From contig BAAFRX010000013.1 of NCBI GenBank assembly GCA_045866275.1, forward strand, positions 1-64,000: 64,000 nt of DNA, in the 5' to 3' direction. The number at the start of each line of letters is the position of its first letter. Position 1 is the first letter of the stretch. Under the pieces are notes generated by a model. The model ran no database searches. It was not told where the DNA came from and saw nothing but the letters and a program-made list of their open reading frames with translations. Shown here piece after piece: positions 32,674-41,589 of the stretch. A program made the position numbers and the translations under genes. This DNA is from Sideroxyarcus sp045866275 (lineage in GTDB: Bacteria > Pseudomonadota > Gammaproteobacteria > Burkholderiales > Gallionellaceae).

Positions 32674-34636
32674 CGCCGGTGACCTCGTTCCCGTGATATT
32701 CCAGCCAGGCGCGGCGCGCGCCCGACTCCTGTTTGCCCATCAGCATGTTCATGACGCGGTGTGTATCTTCTTTTGAAGATGCATCCAGTGCCACGCACAG
32801 CGCGCGTCGCGCATCCGGGTTCATGGTGGTGTCCCACAACTGTTCCGGATTCATCTCGCCCAGACCTTTGAAGCGCGAGATCGACCACGCGCCCTCGCGC
32901 ACCTTGTCCTTGCGCAGACGGTCTTCGATGGAAGTCAGTTCGTCTTCGTTCAGCGCGTAGATCTTGCGCATCGGCTTCTTGCCCTGCGCGGGCACGTCGA
33001 CACGGAACAGCGGCGGTTGTGCGAGGAAGATATGGCCGTCGGCGACCAGCCGCGGGAAGTGGCGGAAGAACAGCGTCAGCAGCAATGTGGCGATGTGTGA
33101 ACCGTCCACGTCCGCATCGGCCATGATGTAGATGCCCTTGTAGCGCAAGCCGGACAGGTCGACGTTGTCGCTCAGGTCGTGCGGATCGACACCGATGGCC
33201 ACCGCGATGTCATGCACCTCGGCATTCGCGAACAGACGGTTGCGATCCACCTCGAAAGTATTGAGCACCTTGCCGCGCAACGGCAGGATGGCCTGGAACT
33301 CCTTGTTGCGTCCCTGCTTGGCAGAACCGCCCGCAGAGTCACCCTCGACCAGGAACAGTTCATTGCGATCCGGATTGAAATCTGCCGCATCGGTCAGCTT
33401 GCCGGGCAGCACCGCGACCGCAGAACCTTTCTTCTTTTCCACCTTCTGCGCCGACTTCATGCGGCTCTGCGCCTGCTTGATCACCACCTCGGCGATGCGC
33501 TTGCCATAATCGACGTGATCGTTCAGCCACAGCAGCAGCGGGTCGCTGACCATGGTGGACACCAGCTTCAGTGCGGTGCGTGACACCAGCCTGTCCTTGG
33601 TCTGTCCCTGGAAGGAAGGATCGAGCACCTTGGTGGACAGCACGAAGCTGGCGCGGTTGGCGACGTCGTCCGAAGTCAGCTTCACGCCCTTGGGCAGCAT
33701 GCCGTGCAGTTCGATGAAACCCTTCACCGCGTTGAACATCGCGTCGCGCAGGCCGGAATCGTGCGTGCCGCCGTTCCAGGTGGGGATCAGGTTCACATAG
33801 GACTCGCGCGTGATCGCGCCTTCCTCGGTCCAGGCCAGCGCCCAGGCCGCGCCTTCGCCCTCGGCATAGTTGTCATCGTGCTTGCCGACGTAGCGTTCGC
33901 CGGAGAAGATCGGCGCGATCAGCGTGCCGCCGTCCTCCTGCGCGTCCAGTGCCTGCGTCAGATAACCGCGCAGACCGTCCGGATAGTTCCATTCCTTGCG
34001 CTCGCCGGTCTTCTCGATCAGCAGCGTGACGGTCACGCCCGGCAGCAGCACCGCCTTGGAGCGCAGCGCGCGTTCCAGCTGCACGAGGTTGACGTTGGGC
34101 GCGTCGAAGTATTTCGTGTCCGGCCAGGCGCGCACGGTGGTGCCGGTCTTGCGCTTGGGACATTCGGCGATGCGCTGCAGTGGCTGTCTGGCGACGCCGT
34201 GCTCGAAACGCAGGAAGTGTTCGCCGCCGTCGCGGAACACGGTGACCTCGAGCGCGGTGGATAACGCATTGGTGACCGCCACGCCCACGCCATGCAAACC
34301 GCCGGAGAACTGGTAGGCACCGCCGGCTTCCTTGTCGAACTTGCCGCCCGAGTGCAGCACGGTGTAGGCCACCTCGACCACGGACTTCTGCTCTTCCGGA
34401 TGGATGCCCACCGGGATGCCGCGCCCGTCGTCCTGCACCGACACCGAACCGTCGATGTGGGCGGTGACGAAGATGTTCCTGGCAAAACCCGCTAGTGCCT
34501 CGTCGCAGGCGTTATCCACCACCTCGGCGATGATGTGGTTGGGATTGTCCAGCGTGGTGTACATGCCGGGGCGCTGGCGCACGGGATCCAGGCCGCGCAG
34601 CACCTTGAATGACGACTCATCGTAATTGACGCTCAA
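32666..34636 (-). CDS. parE: DNA topoisomerase IV subunit B
   Basis: ATPase subunit of topoisomerase IV. The 656-residue GHKL-type protein has LDPVRQRPGMY, the ATP site EVVDNACDEALAG, QDDGRGIPVG, GGLHGVGVAVTNAL, the toprim FLVEGDSAGGSAKQGR and the late MADADVDGSHI. Length is usual for ParE rather than the longer GyrB. Followed by parC with an eight-base overlap, so subunits are made together. Confidence 0.97.
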   Translation of the reverse strand: MSVNYDESSFKVLRGLDPVRQRPGMYTTLDNPNHIIAEVVDNACDEALAGFARNIFVTAHIDGSVSVQDDGRGIPVGIHPEEQKSVVEVAYTVLHSGGKFDKEAGGAYQFSGGLHGVGVAVTNALSTALEVTVFRDGGEHFLRFEHGVARQPLQRIAECPKRKTGTTVRAWPDTKYFDAPNVNLVQLERALRSKAVLLPGVTVTLLIEKTGERKEWNYPDGLRGYLTQALDAQEDGGTLIAPIFSGERYVGKHDDNYAEGEGAAWALAWTEEGAITRESYVNLIPTWNGGTHDSGLRDAMFNAVKGFIELHGMLPKGVKLTSDDVANRASFVLSTKVLDPSFQGQTKDRLVSRTALKLVSTMVSDPLLLWLNDHVDYGKRIAEVVIKQAQSRMKSAQKVEKKKGSAVAVLPGKLTDAADFNPDRNELFLVEGDSAGGSAKQGRNKEFQAILPLRGKVLNTFEVDRNRLFANAEVHDIAVAIGVDPHDLSDNVDLSGLRYKGIYIMADADVDGSHIATLLLTLFFRHFPRLVADGHIFLAQPPLFRVDVPAQGKKPMRKIYALNEDELTSIEDRLRKDKVREGAWSISRFKGLGEMNPEQLWDTTMNPDARRALCVALDASSKEDTHRVMNMLMGKQESGARRAWLEYHGNEVTGDV

Positions 34637-34669
34637 CGGAGACTCCTGAATAGAACAACTTGCTGATTA

Positions 34670-35962
34670 TTAACCTTTGGCTGCGGACGGAGGCGTGTCG
34701 GGCAACACGTTCTCCTCGCCATCCAGACGCGCGATGATAACCGCCCCGCAGGAATCGCTGAAGACATTCACTGCAGTGCGGCACATATCCAGCACGCGAT
34801 CCACCGCGAGGATGAGACCGATGGCCTCCAGCGGCAGGCCGATGGCGCCGAGGATGATGGCGATGGCGACCAGGCTGGCGGAGGGGATGGCCGCCACGCC
34901 GATGGAGGTGACCAGCGCCAGCAGCACGACGGTGAACTGCTGCACGAAGCCTAGCTCGATACCATAAGCCTGCGCGATGAACATCGCCGCCACGCATTCA
35001 TACAGCGCGGTGCCGTCCATGTTCACCGTCGCGCCCAGCGGCAGCACGAAGCTGCTGGTGCGGTTGGAAACGCCCGCGTTCTTCTCCACGCATTCCATGG
35101 TCAGCGGCAGGGTGGCGGCGGAGGAGCTGGTGGAGAAAGCGGTGAGCAGGGCGGGGGCCATGGCGCGGTAATGGCGCAATGGGTTCACGCCGCCCACGAA
35201 ATACAGCAGGGCGGGCAACACCAGCAGGGAATGCACGGCCAGCCCGGCCAGCACGCTGAAGAAGAACCAGGCCAGCGGCACGATGGCGGCGAAGCCGGTG
35301 CTCGCCACCACTTTCGCTACCAAGCCGAACACGCCGATGGGCGCGAACTTCATCACCCAGTCGGTGATCTTCATCATCACCTGGAACAGCCCGTTCCAGA
35401 ACTTGTACTGACTCTCGGCGTAGGACTCCTCGATCCTGGTCATGAAGAAGCCGAACAGCAGGCTGAAGAAGATCAGCCCCAGCATCTGCCCGTCCGCCGC
35501 CGCCGACACGAGGTTGGTCGGCACCATGCGCAGAAAGATGCCGACCAGATCGCCCGCACCTTTGCCTTCCATGCTGGCGACCGTTTCCTCGCTCACCTGC
35601 GCCATGCCGAGTCGTTCCTTCGCCGGTTGGCCGTCGATGATGCCGGGTGCGGTCATGTTGACGATGGCGAGGCCGATCAGGATGGCGAACAGGCTGGTGG
35701 TCGCGTAATAGGTCAGCGTTTTTGCGCCCAGCCGCCCGAACGCGCAGCCCCCGCCGATGCCCGCGATGCCGACGATGATGGAAGAAACCACCAGCGGCAC
35801 GATCAGCATCTTCAAGGCATTGAGGAACAGCGTGCCGATGAAATCGAACACCGCGTACCAGCGCACGCCGAACAGCGTCGCGTCGGTACCCGCCAGCGAG
35901 TCGGCGAGTGCGGCCAGCAGCAGGGCGATGAGGATCTGCCAGTGCAGTTTGAGTGGGGTCAT
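34670..35962 (-). CDS. Dicarboxylate/amino acid:cation symporter (DAACS family)
   Basis: A 430-residue inner membrane transporter with about eight helices and two re-entrant loops. Family signs are NALKMLIVPLVVSSI near residue 50, the serine-rich hairpin TAFSTSSSAATLPLT, the NMDGTALYE motif of the substrate and cation site, and a late DRVLDMCRTAVNVFSD. It carries either C4-dicarboxylates or glutamate/aspartate; the sequence does not decide. It lies on the minus strand before parE. Confidence 0.9.
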   Translation of the reverse strand: MTPLKLHWQILIALLLAALADSLAGTDATLFGVRWYAVFDFIGTLFLNALKMLIVPLVVSSIIVGIAGIGGGCAFGRLGAKTLTYYATTSLFAILIGLAIVNMTAPGIIDGQPAKERLGMAQVSEETVASMEGKGAGDLVGIFLRMVPTNLVSAAADGQMLGLIFFSLLFGFFMTRIEESYAESQYKFWNGLFQVMMKITDWVMKFAPIGVFGLVAKVVASTGFAAIVPLAWFFFSVLAGLAVHSLLVLPALLYFVGGVNPLRHYRAMAPALLTAFSTSSSAATLPLTMECVEKNAGVSNRTSSFVLPLGATVNMDGTALYECVAAMFIAQAYGIELGFVQQFTVVLLALVTSIGVAAIPSASLVAIAIILGAIGLPLEAIGLILAVDRVLDMCRTAVNVFSDSCGAVIIARLDGEENVLPDTPPSAAKG

Positions 35963-36023
35963 GGTTGCAAGTGATTCAGAATGCGCCGGTGGTTAGACCG
36001 GCGCTGACCGATGAGCGGTCGCA

Positions 36024-37250
36024 TCACAGATTCCCTGCGTCCTGATCATGCCCGTGTTTGCGGTACAACAAGGACATGATGCTGATCAGCAGCATGCCGA
36101 AGATGAATATGATGAGGTAGATCGACCAGTCCAGTTTGTCCATCAGCGCGTACAAGGCAAGCATCAAAAAGATGCTGATGTTCTCGTTGAAGTTCTGCAC
36201 GGCAATGGAGCGTCCTGCACCCATCAGCAGGTGGCCGCGATGCTGCAACAGGGCGTTCATCGGCACCACAAAGAAGCCGGCCATGATGCCGATGCCGATG
36301 AGCAGCAGAATCGCGACCAACGGGCTTTTGACCAGGATCATCGCCAGCACCAGTATGCCCATGCCGATGCCGACCGGGATCACTTTCACGGCATGGTTCA
36401 GCTGCACGAAGCGCGCGGCCAGAATCGAGCCGATGGCGATGCCGACCGCGACCCATGCCGTGAGTTTGGCGGCTTCGCCGATGTTGTAATGCAGAGCGAC
36501 ACCTGCCCAGGCCAGCACCAGCAGGCGCAAGGTCGCACCGGCCCCCCAGAATAGCGTGGTTACCGCCAGCGAAACCTGTCCCAGCGGATCTTTCCATAAC
36601 AGCGTGAAGCAGTGCCAGAAATCCTTGAGCAGGAACAGCGGGCTGCGCGACAGGGGTTTGTGCTCAATCGGCACCAGCGGGATATAGAGGTTAAATAGCG
36701 CCGCCAGCAGATAGATCAGGAAAATGATGAAGATGGCCAATTCCGGCGGGGTTACCTGCGCGGGAACGTGCAGTGCGTGCATGAGCACATGAGCGGTACT
36801 CGGGGTGACCAGCATGCCGCCGATTACGGCGCCCAGAATGATCGCGGCGACCGTCAGCCCTTCCATCCAGCTATTTGCCCACACCAGCCTGTCGTGCGGC
36901 AGATACTCGGTGAGGATGCCGTATTTTGCGGGCGAATAGGCCGCCGCGCCGAACCCCGCCAGGCCGTAGGCGAGGAGGGGATTTATCCCGACCAGCATAG
37001 CCAGACAACCGGCCATCTTGATCGCGTTGCTGATCAGCATCACGCGCCCCTTGGGCAGTGAATCGGCGAATGCGCCAACGAAAGGCGCGAGCAGGATGAA
37101 CGACACGATGAACGCCTGCTGCAGCACCGGCGTGTGCCAGCTTGGGGCATGAACTTGTTTGAGGAGCGCAATCGCGGCAAACAGCAGCGCATTGTCGGCG
37201 AGCGCGGAAAAGAACTGTGCCGTGAGGATGATGTAGAAACCGCGCTTCAT
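36024..37250 (-). CDS. lplT: Lysophospholipid transporter LplT
   Basis: MFS flippase that returns lysophospholipids to the inner leaflet for reacylation. The 408 residues begin MKRGFYIILTAQFFSALADN and show twelve hydrophobic segments with YSPAKYGILTEYLP, a family hallmark. In E. coli lplT precedes aas; here aas is not adjacent. Its first 43 bases and 64 bases upstream are repeated in tandem (37208-37465), and two short ORFs that copy its start run into it by four-base overlaps, which may affect translation. Confidence 0.92.
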   Translation of the reverse strand: MKRGFYIILTAQFFSALADNALLFAAIALLKQVHAPSWHTPVLQQAFIVSFILLAPFVGAFADSLPKGRVMLISNAIKMAGCLAMLVGINPLLAYGLAGFGAAAYSPAKYGILTEYLPHDRLVWANSWMEGLTVAAIILGAVIGGMLVTPSTAHVLMHALHVPAQVTPPELAIFIIFLIYLLAALFNLYIPLVPIEHKPLSRSPLFLLKDFWHCFTLLWKDPLGQVSLAVTTLFWGAGATLRLLVLAWAGVALHYNIGEAAKLTAWVAVGIAIGSILAARFVQLNHAVKVIPVGIGMGILVLAMILVKSPLVAILLLIGIGIMAGFFVVPMNALLQHRGHLLMGAGRSIAVQNFNENISIFLMLALYALMDKLDWSIYLIIFIFGMLLISIMSLLYRKHGHDQDAGNL

Positions 37251-37357
37251 TTTCTTTCGGCGGAGGCTAATGCGCTCGACGCGTTAAGGACAGTTTCATC
37301 GTCCGGCCGTAGCCAAAAGAACTGTGCCGTGAGAATGATGTAGAAACCGCGCTTCAT
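37247..37357 (-). CDS. 36-codon ORF coupled to lplT (from repeat copy 2)
   Basis: Starts with the same 14 residues as LplT (MKRGFYIILTAQFF), then WLRPDDETVLNASSALASAERK. Its TGA overlaps the lplT ATG (ATGA). No ribosome site is obvious. It is best read as a duplicated gene start that now forms a short upstream ORF; whether it is translated is unknown. Confidence 0.5.
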   Translation of the reverse strand: MKRGFYIILTAQFFWLRPDDETVLNASSALASAERK

Positions 37358-37464
37358 TTTCTTTCGGCGGAGGCTAATGCGCTCGACGCGTTAAGGACAG
37401 TTTCATCGTCCGGCCGTAGCCAAAAGAACTGTGCCGTGAGGATGATGTGGAAGCCGCGTTTCAC
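37354..37464 (-). CDS. 36-codon ORF coupled to the next short ORF (from repeat copy 3)
   Basis: Begins with GTG and encodes nearly the same 36 residues, with His instead of Tyr at residue 6. Its TGA overlaps the ATG of the following short ORF at 37357. It is the most upstream in the chain, and the sequence before it lacks a Shine-Dalgarno box. Confidence 0.45.
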   Translation of the reverse strand: MKRGFHIILTAQFFWLRPDDETVLNASSALASAERK

Positions 37465-37748
37465 GTTTGGGTAGGGTTGAAATGACGGCGTTTTATATCA
37501 TGAAACATTGAGTGCGTTGGTTAAATTCTCGATTCTGCACACACTTTTCAAGACGCGCCGGGGGTGGCGTCTGTCTATCCTGTGGATCGGACTTCAGTCC
37601 GACAAAAATCACCCATCCCTTGCCCGGTCGAAATACGGTCTGCAGGCCGATTTTCGGTGCGATGCAAGAGTCATTCCTCCCCCAAATGTTACGCAACGCA
37701 CTGTCATGGCTGCTATCATTCGCGGCACGTTAACCCTTTCAAATCGCC
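37465..37748. other. Rest of the lplT-alr divergent intergenic region
   Basis: Together with the repeats this is a 498-bp stretch without a conventional gene. It holds a single family A palindrome at 37582-37603. No convincing pair of promoter boxes was found for either gene by eye. Confidence 0.6.
37582..37603 (+). repeat. Family A single palindromic repeat
   Basis: GTGGATCGGAC joined to TTCAGTCCGAC: one arm of the paired element seen in earP and the MITE. Intergenic. Confidence 0.85.
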
Positions 37749-38810
37749 ATGTCCCGCCCCATCCATGCCCGCATCGACCTGGCCGCGCTTCAGCACAATC
37801 TGCATACGGCGCGCCGTGCCACTTCGGCGCGCGTGATGGCGGTCGTCAAGGCGAACGGTTATGGTCACGGCCTGTTGCAGGCGGCGGATGCGCTGCGCGA
37901 TGCCGACGGGTTTGCCTTGCTCGATGTGCGCGATGCAGTGCAATTGCGCGAAGCGGGTTTTCGCCAGCCCATTTTGCTGCTGGAAGGCTTTTTTTCGCGT
38001 GACGAATTGCCGCTTCTGGCCGAATACGAATTGACCAGTGTCATCCACAACCAGAGTCAACTGGATTGGCTGGAAGCCTATCCACGTCGCAATGGCCTGC
38101 CGGTCTGGCTCAAACTCAACAGCGGCATGAATCGGCTGGGCTTTGCCTCGGCAGAATTTCCCGCTGTTCTGGAAAAAGTGAAAGCCCATCGGGCAGTGCG
38201 CGATGTGACCTTGATGACCCACTTTGCGCAGGCGGACGAAGCGGCGGGTGTCGAACCTCAGCACGAGGTGTTCAGGCAAGTGGCGGGCGCGCAGCGCTTG
38301 CCTTGTTCGCTGGCCAACTCCGCTGCGCTGCTGCGCTATCCCGCCACGCACGGCGACTGGGTGCGCCCCGGCATCATGCTTTACGGCAGTTCGCCCTTTG
38401 CCGATGTTGCCGCCGAAACGCTCGGCTTGCGCCCCGTCATGACCTTGAGCAGCGCGATCATCTCGATCCGGCAGCTGAAGGCCGGGGAGGCGGTCGGTTA
38501 CGGCGCGACCTTCCGCGCCGACCGTCCCATGCGCATCGGCACTGTGGCCTGCGGCTATGCTGACGGCTATCCGCGCCATGCACCCACCGGCACGCCTATC
38601 CTGGTGGAGGGACAGCGCACACGCCTTCTGGGGCGCGTCTCGATGGATATGCTGGCGGTGGACTTGAGCGATGTTCCCGCCGCAAAGATCGGCAGCCGTG
38701 TGGTGCTGTGGGGCGAAGGAATGGCGGTGGATGAGGTCGCACGTGCGGCCGGTACCCTCAGCTACGAATTGCTGTGCGCGCTGGCGCCGCGGGTGCCGCT
38801 GTCTTTCTGA
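37749..38810 (+). CDS. alr: Alanine racemase
   Basis: PLP enzyme making D-alanine for peptidoglycan. The 353 residues have IHARIDLAALQHNL, the PLP-lysine motif VMAVVKANGYGHG (Lys about 34), the C-terminal Tyr region AVGYGATFRADRPMRIG with GYADGYPR, and GRVSMDMLAVDL. Its last 49 bases overlap the 3' end of the convergent mnmH gene, a larger overlap than usual. Confidence 0.96.
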   Translation: MSRPIHARIDLAALQHNLHTARRATSARVMAVVKANGYGHGLLQAADALRDADGFALLDVRDAVQLREAGFRQPILLLEGFFSRDELPLLAEYELTSVIHNQSQLDWLEAYPRRNGLPVWLKLNSGMNRLGFASAEFPAVLEKVKAHRAVRDVTLMTHFAQADEAAGVEPQHEVFRQVAGAQRLPCSLANSAALLRYPATHGDWVRPGIMLYGSSPFADVAAETLGLRPVMTLSSAIISIRQLKAGEAVGYGATFRADRPMRIGTVACGYADGYPRHAPTGTPILVEGQRTRLLGRVSMDMLAVDLSDVPAAKIGSRVVLWGEGMAVDEVARAAGTLSYELLCALAPRVPLSF

Positions 38811-39853
38811 AGCGAGGCGAGGAGTTCGCGCGCGATCCCGCGCATCGCCTCCGGCGAGGTATCCTGCAGCGAGATTAGTTGCGCCCGTTGCAGTCCGCTG
38901 AAGTGCTGGCCCAGCGAGCGGAGGTATGTCGGGTCGTAATGCAATGCCAGCAGTTCCGCCACCAGCGCCGCAAAGTCTCCGCCATTTATCAGGTGTTCCC
39001 AGTGCGCCATCTTCTTTGCCCCGTGAAATGGCCGCAACGGTTGCAGGCGTTCGATCAGGGTGTCGGGTGCCTCGGTGAAATGACGGTAGTCTTCCAGCAA
39101 CAGCGCGATGCGCGCCTCGCGTGCGGTGTCCAGCAATAGGCATTCTCCGCCGTGTGTCGCATTCACCAGCGCAAGCGGCAGGGCGATGCGCCCGATCTTG
39201 TTGCTTTCGGCTTCGACGAATACCGGCTGCGCCGGATCGAATCCCTGCAGCGTCTGCACCAGCGTGGTGTCGAACCAGCGGGGCGAAGGCTGGTCCTGCA
39301 GCGGTATCCCGCCCAGCACCGAACCGCGATGGCGCGCCAGCCCTTCCAGATCGAGCACCTGCGCGCCTTCGGCCGCCAGCGCTTCGAGCAGACGCGTCTT
39401 GCCGGAGCCGGTCGCCCCGCAGATGACGCGGTAATTGAAACGGTCGGGCAAGGTCTCCAGTTTGTCCAGCACATCGCGCCGCCAGGTTTTGTAGCCGCCT
39501 TCCAGTTTGTGCGCTGCCCAGCCGATCTGGCCGAGAATGATGCTCATCGCGCCGCTGCGCTGTCCGCCGCGCCAGCAATAGACCAGCGGCTTCCAGGATT
39601 TTGGCTGGGCGTGGAAACGCGTTTCAATGTGGTGAGCGATGTTCTTCGCCACCAGCGCCGCGCCGACCTTGCGCGCCTCGAACGGCGAAACCTGTGTGTA
39701 TAAGGTTCCCACGGTGACGCGCTCTGCATTCGACAGCACCGGACAATTGATCGCGCCGGGAATATGGTCGTCGGCAAATTCGGCGGGCGTGCGCACGTCG
39801 ATGATTTCGTCAAACTGGGCGAGCTGTGATAGGTTCGCGGTTCTGAAAAGCAT
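38762..39853 (-). CDS. mnmH: tRNA 2-selenouridine synthase
   Basis: Converts 2-thiouridine to 2-selenouridine at the tRNA wobble position using selenophosphate. The 363-residue protein has an N-terminal rhodanese domain (IIDVRTPAEFADDHIPGA; catalytic Cys93 in VYCWRGGQRSG) and a P-loop domain (GATGSGKTRLLEAL). selD, which makes selenophosphate, is divergently placed 18 bases away. The ATG at 39853 matches the family start; the open frame extends further but over selD. Confidence 0.94.
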   Translation of the reverse strand: MLFRTANLSQLAQFDEIIDVRTPAEFADDHIPGAINCPVLSNAERVTVGTLYTQVSPFEARKVGAALVAKNIAHHIETRFHAQPKSWKPLVYCWRGGQRSGAMSIILGQIGWAAHKLEGGYKTWRRDVLDKLETLPDRFNYRVICGATGSGKTRLLEALAAEGAQVLDLEGLARHRGSVLGGIPLQDQPSPRWFDTTLVQTLQGFDPAQPVFVEAESNKIGRIALPLALVNATHGGECLLLDTAREARIALLLEDYRHFTEAPDTLIERLQPLRPFHGAKKMAHWEHLINGGDFAALVAELLALHYDPTYLRSLGQHFSGLQRAQLISLQDTSPEAMRGIARELLASLQKDSGTRGASAHSNS

Positions 39854-39871
39854 ATTTGAAATGGAGTGGAG

Positions 39872-40912
39872 ATGTCTGAAGTCAAATTGACCCGATTGTC
39901 TCACGGTGGCGGATGCGGCTGCAAAATCGCGCCGGCGTTGTTGCAGGAGATTCTGGGTGAGGTCGGGCAGAAGCTGTCCTTTCCCGATTTGCTGGTGGGA
40001 ACGGAAACCAGCGACGATGCGGCGGTGTACCGCCTCAACGACCAGCAGGCGGTCATTGCCACCACCGATTTTTTCATGCCCATTGTTGACGATCCGTTCG
40101 ATTTCGGGCGCATCGCCGCCACCAACGCCCTTTCCGACGTATATGCCATGGGCGGCACGCCCATCATGGCGCTGGCCATCGTCGGCATGCCCATCGACAA
40201 GCTGCAGCCGGACACCATCCGCCGCATCCTGCAAGGCGGCGAAGCGGTGTGCCGCGATGCCGGAATCCCCATTGCGGGCGGGCATTCGATCGATGCGCCG
40301 GAACCGATCTACGGTCTGGCCGCGCTCGGCATCGTGCATCCAGACCATGTGAAGAAGAACAATGCGGCGCGCGACGGTGACGTGCTGATCCTCGGCAAGG
40401 GCCTAGGCATCGGCGTGCTGGCGGCGGCGATGAAAAAAGAGCTGCTGTCCGAGGCTGGCTATGCCCAGATGATTGCCACCACGACGCAACTGAACCGCGT
40501 GGGCAGCCAACTGGCCGCGATGCCGGCGGTGCATGCGCTGACCGATGTGACCGGTTTCGGCCTGCTCGGCCACTTGCTGGAGATTTGCCGCGGTTCTGCA
40601 TTGGGCGCGGCGGTGCATTTCAACCAGGTGCCCCTGTTGTCCGAAGCGTTGCCGCTGGTGCGGCAGGGCATCGTGGCCGGCGCGATTGCGCGCAATCTGG
40701 CGAGCTACGGCCACGAGGTGGATTTTGCGCCGGGGCTGGCCGAATGGCAGCGCCAACTGCTGGCCGACCCGCAAACCAGCGGCGGCCTGCTCGCCGCCGT
40801 GGCACCGGAAGCGGCCGCAGAGGTGCTGGCGTGTTTTCATGCGGCAGGCTGCGCGCAGGCGGCGGTGATCGGCAAATTGCACGCCGGCGCGGCACGCGTG
40901 GCGGTCGGTTGA
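39872..40912 (+). CDS. selD: Selenophosphate synthase
   Basis: Makes selenophosphate from selenide and ATP. The 346-residue protein starts MSEVKLTRLSHGGGCGCK, with active-site Cys (not Sec) at 15 and 17 and Lys18, followed by DDAAVY, TTDFFMPIVDDP and GGHSIDAPEPIYGL. ATG 39872 has GGAG at good spacing; a GTG two codons earlier is less likely. selA and selB are not in this window, so here selenium use may be limited to tRNA, or those genes lie elsewhere. Confidence 0.96.
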   Translation: MSEVKLTRLSHGGGCGCKIAPALLQEILGEVGQKLSFPDLLVGTETSDDAAVYRLNDQQAVIATTDFFMPIVDDPFDFGRIAATNALSDVYAMGGTPIMALAIVGMPIDKLQPDTIRRILQGGEAVCRDAGIPIAGGHSIDAPEPIYGLAALGIVHPDHVKKNNAARDGDVLILGKGLGIGVLAAAMKKELLSEAGYAQMIATTTQLNRVGSQLAAMPAVHALTDVTGFGLLGHLLEICRGSALGAAVHFNQVPLLSEALPLVRQGIVAGAIARNLASYGHEVDFAPGLAEWQRQLLADPQTSGGLLAAVAPEAAAEVLACFHAAGCAQAAVIGKLHAGAARVAVG

Positions 40913-40913
40913 C

Positions 40914-40988
40914 TGGTACCCCGGACGGGAATCGAACCTGTAACTAGCCCTTAGGAGGGGCTTGTTATATCCATTTAACTACCGGGGC
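40914..40988 (-). tRNA. tRNA-Arg (anticodon CCU)
   Basis: Reading the minus strand, acceptor GCCCCGG (from 40988), D-arm GTTAAATGGATATAAC, anticodon stem-loop AGCCC-CTCCTAA-GGGCT with anticodon CCT, four-base variable loop, T-arm with GTTCGATTC, and encoded CCA ending at 40914. It matches the layout of E. coli tRNA-Arg(CCU). Two weaknesses: acceptor pair G1-U72 and an A-C mismatch (51-63) in the T stem. The 3' end is one base from the selD stop. Confidence 0.93.
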
Positions 40989-41046
40989 AAGGGCGCGCAT
41001 TCTAACGTAAAATCGCGCGCCCGCAGTCACTGGCAAGGAGCAGAAA

Positions 41047-41589
41047 TTGAAAGGGTTGATCTTGTTTGGTCTGATCGCGGCGGGGGCCTTGCTGGCGAGC
41101 CAGATGGCGCGTGCAGGCGAGTTGCCGCAAGTGGGCGAGGCTGCGCCGGATTTCAATCTGCCGGACCAGGAAGGCAAGTCGCGTCAGTTGCGCGATTTCG
41201 CCGGGAAATGGCTGGTGCTTTATTTCTATCCCAAAGACGACACGCCGGGCTGTACGCAAGAGGCGTGCGCTTTCCGCGATGATTTGAGCAGGCTCGAAAA
41301 ACTGGGCGCGCAGGTGGTCGGGGTGAGTGTGGATGACGGGGCGAGCCATGCCGGGTTCTCCGCAAAATATCACCTGCCGTTTCCGCTGCTGGCGGACGTG
41401 TCCGGCGCCGTGGCAGAGCGTTACGGGGCGTTGACGGATTTGCGGGTGTTCAGGTTTGCCAAACGCTACACCTTTTTGATCGACCCGCAGGGCAGGATCG
41501 CCAAGGTGTATCGGAAAGTGGAGACGTCCAAACATTCGGCCGAAATCATCGGTGATTTGCAGCAATCAATCTTGAAAGGTCAGGAATGA
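41047..41589 (+). CDS. Periplasmic peroxiredoxin, two-Cys Bcp/PrxQ type
   Basis: A 180-residue peroxiredoxin with a signal peptide (MKGLILFGLIAAGALLAS..., likely cut after ARA at 23). The catalytic segment YPKDDTPGCTQEACAFRD holds both peroxidatic and resolving Cys. Start TTG 41047 has a good AAGGAG seven bases before. Differs from the cytoplasmic bcp at 18844, which lacks the second Cys. Its last four bases overlap the next membrane gene. Confidence 0.9.
   Translation: MKGLILFGLIAAGALLASQMARAGELPQVGEAAPDFNLPDQEGKSRQLRDFAGKWLVLYFYPKDDTPGCTQEACAFRDDLSRLEKLGAQVVGVSVDDGASHAGFSAKYHLPFPLLADVSGAVAERYGALTDLRVFRFAKRYTFLIDPQGRIAKVYRKVETSKHSAEIIGDLQQSILKGQE

Larger units (their letters stand above)
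37208..37465. repeat. 107-bp tandem repeat covering the lplT start, about 2.4 copies
   Basis: Copies begin AAAAGAACTG at 37208, 37315 and 37422. The first two are nearly identical (one difference, synonymous for the encoded peptide); the partial third differs at several bases. Each copy holds the first 14 codons of lplT and, in full copies, 64 bases upstream. The near-identity of copies 1 and 2 shows a recent duplication. Confidence 0.95.

Noticed and set aside
39854..40348. N-terminal extension of mnmH covering selD antisense
   Set aside because: The rhodanese domain begins at the ATG at 39853; the extension overlaps selD and lacks family similarity.
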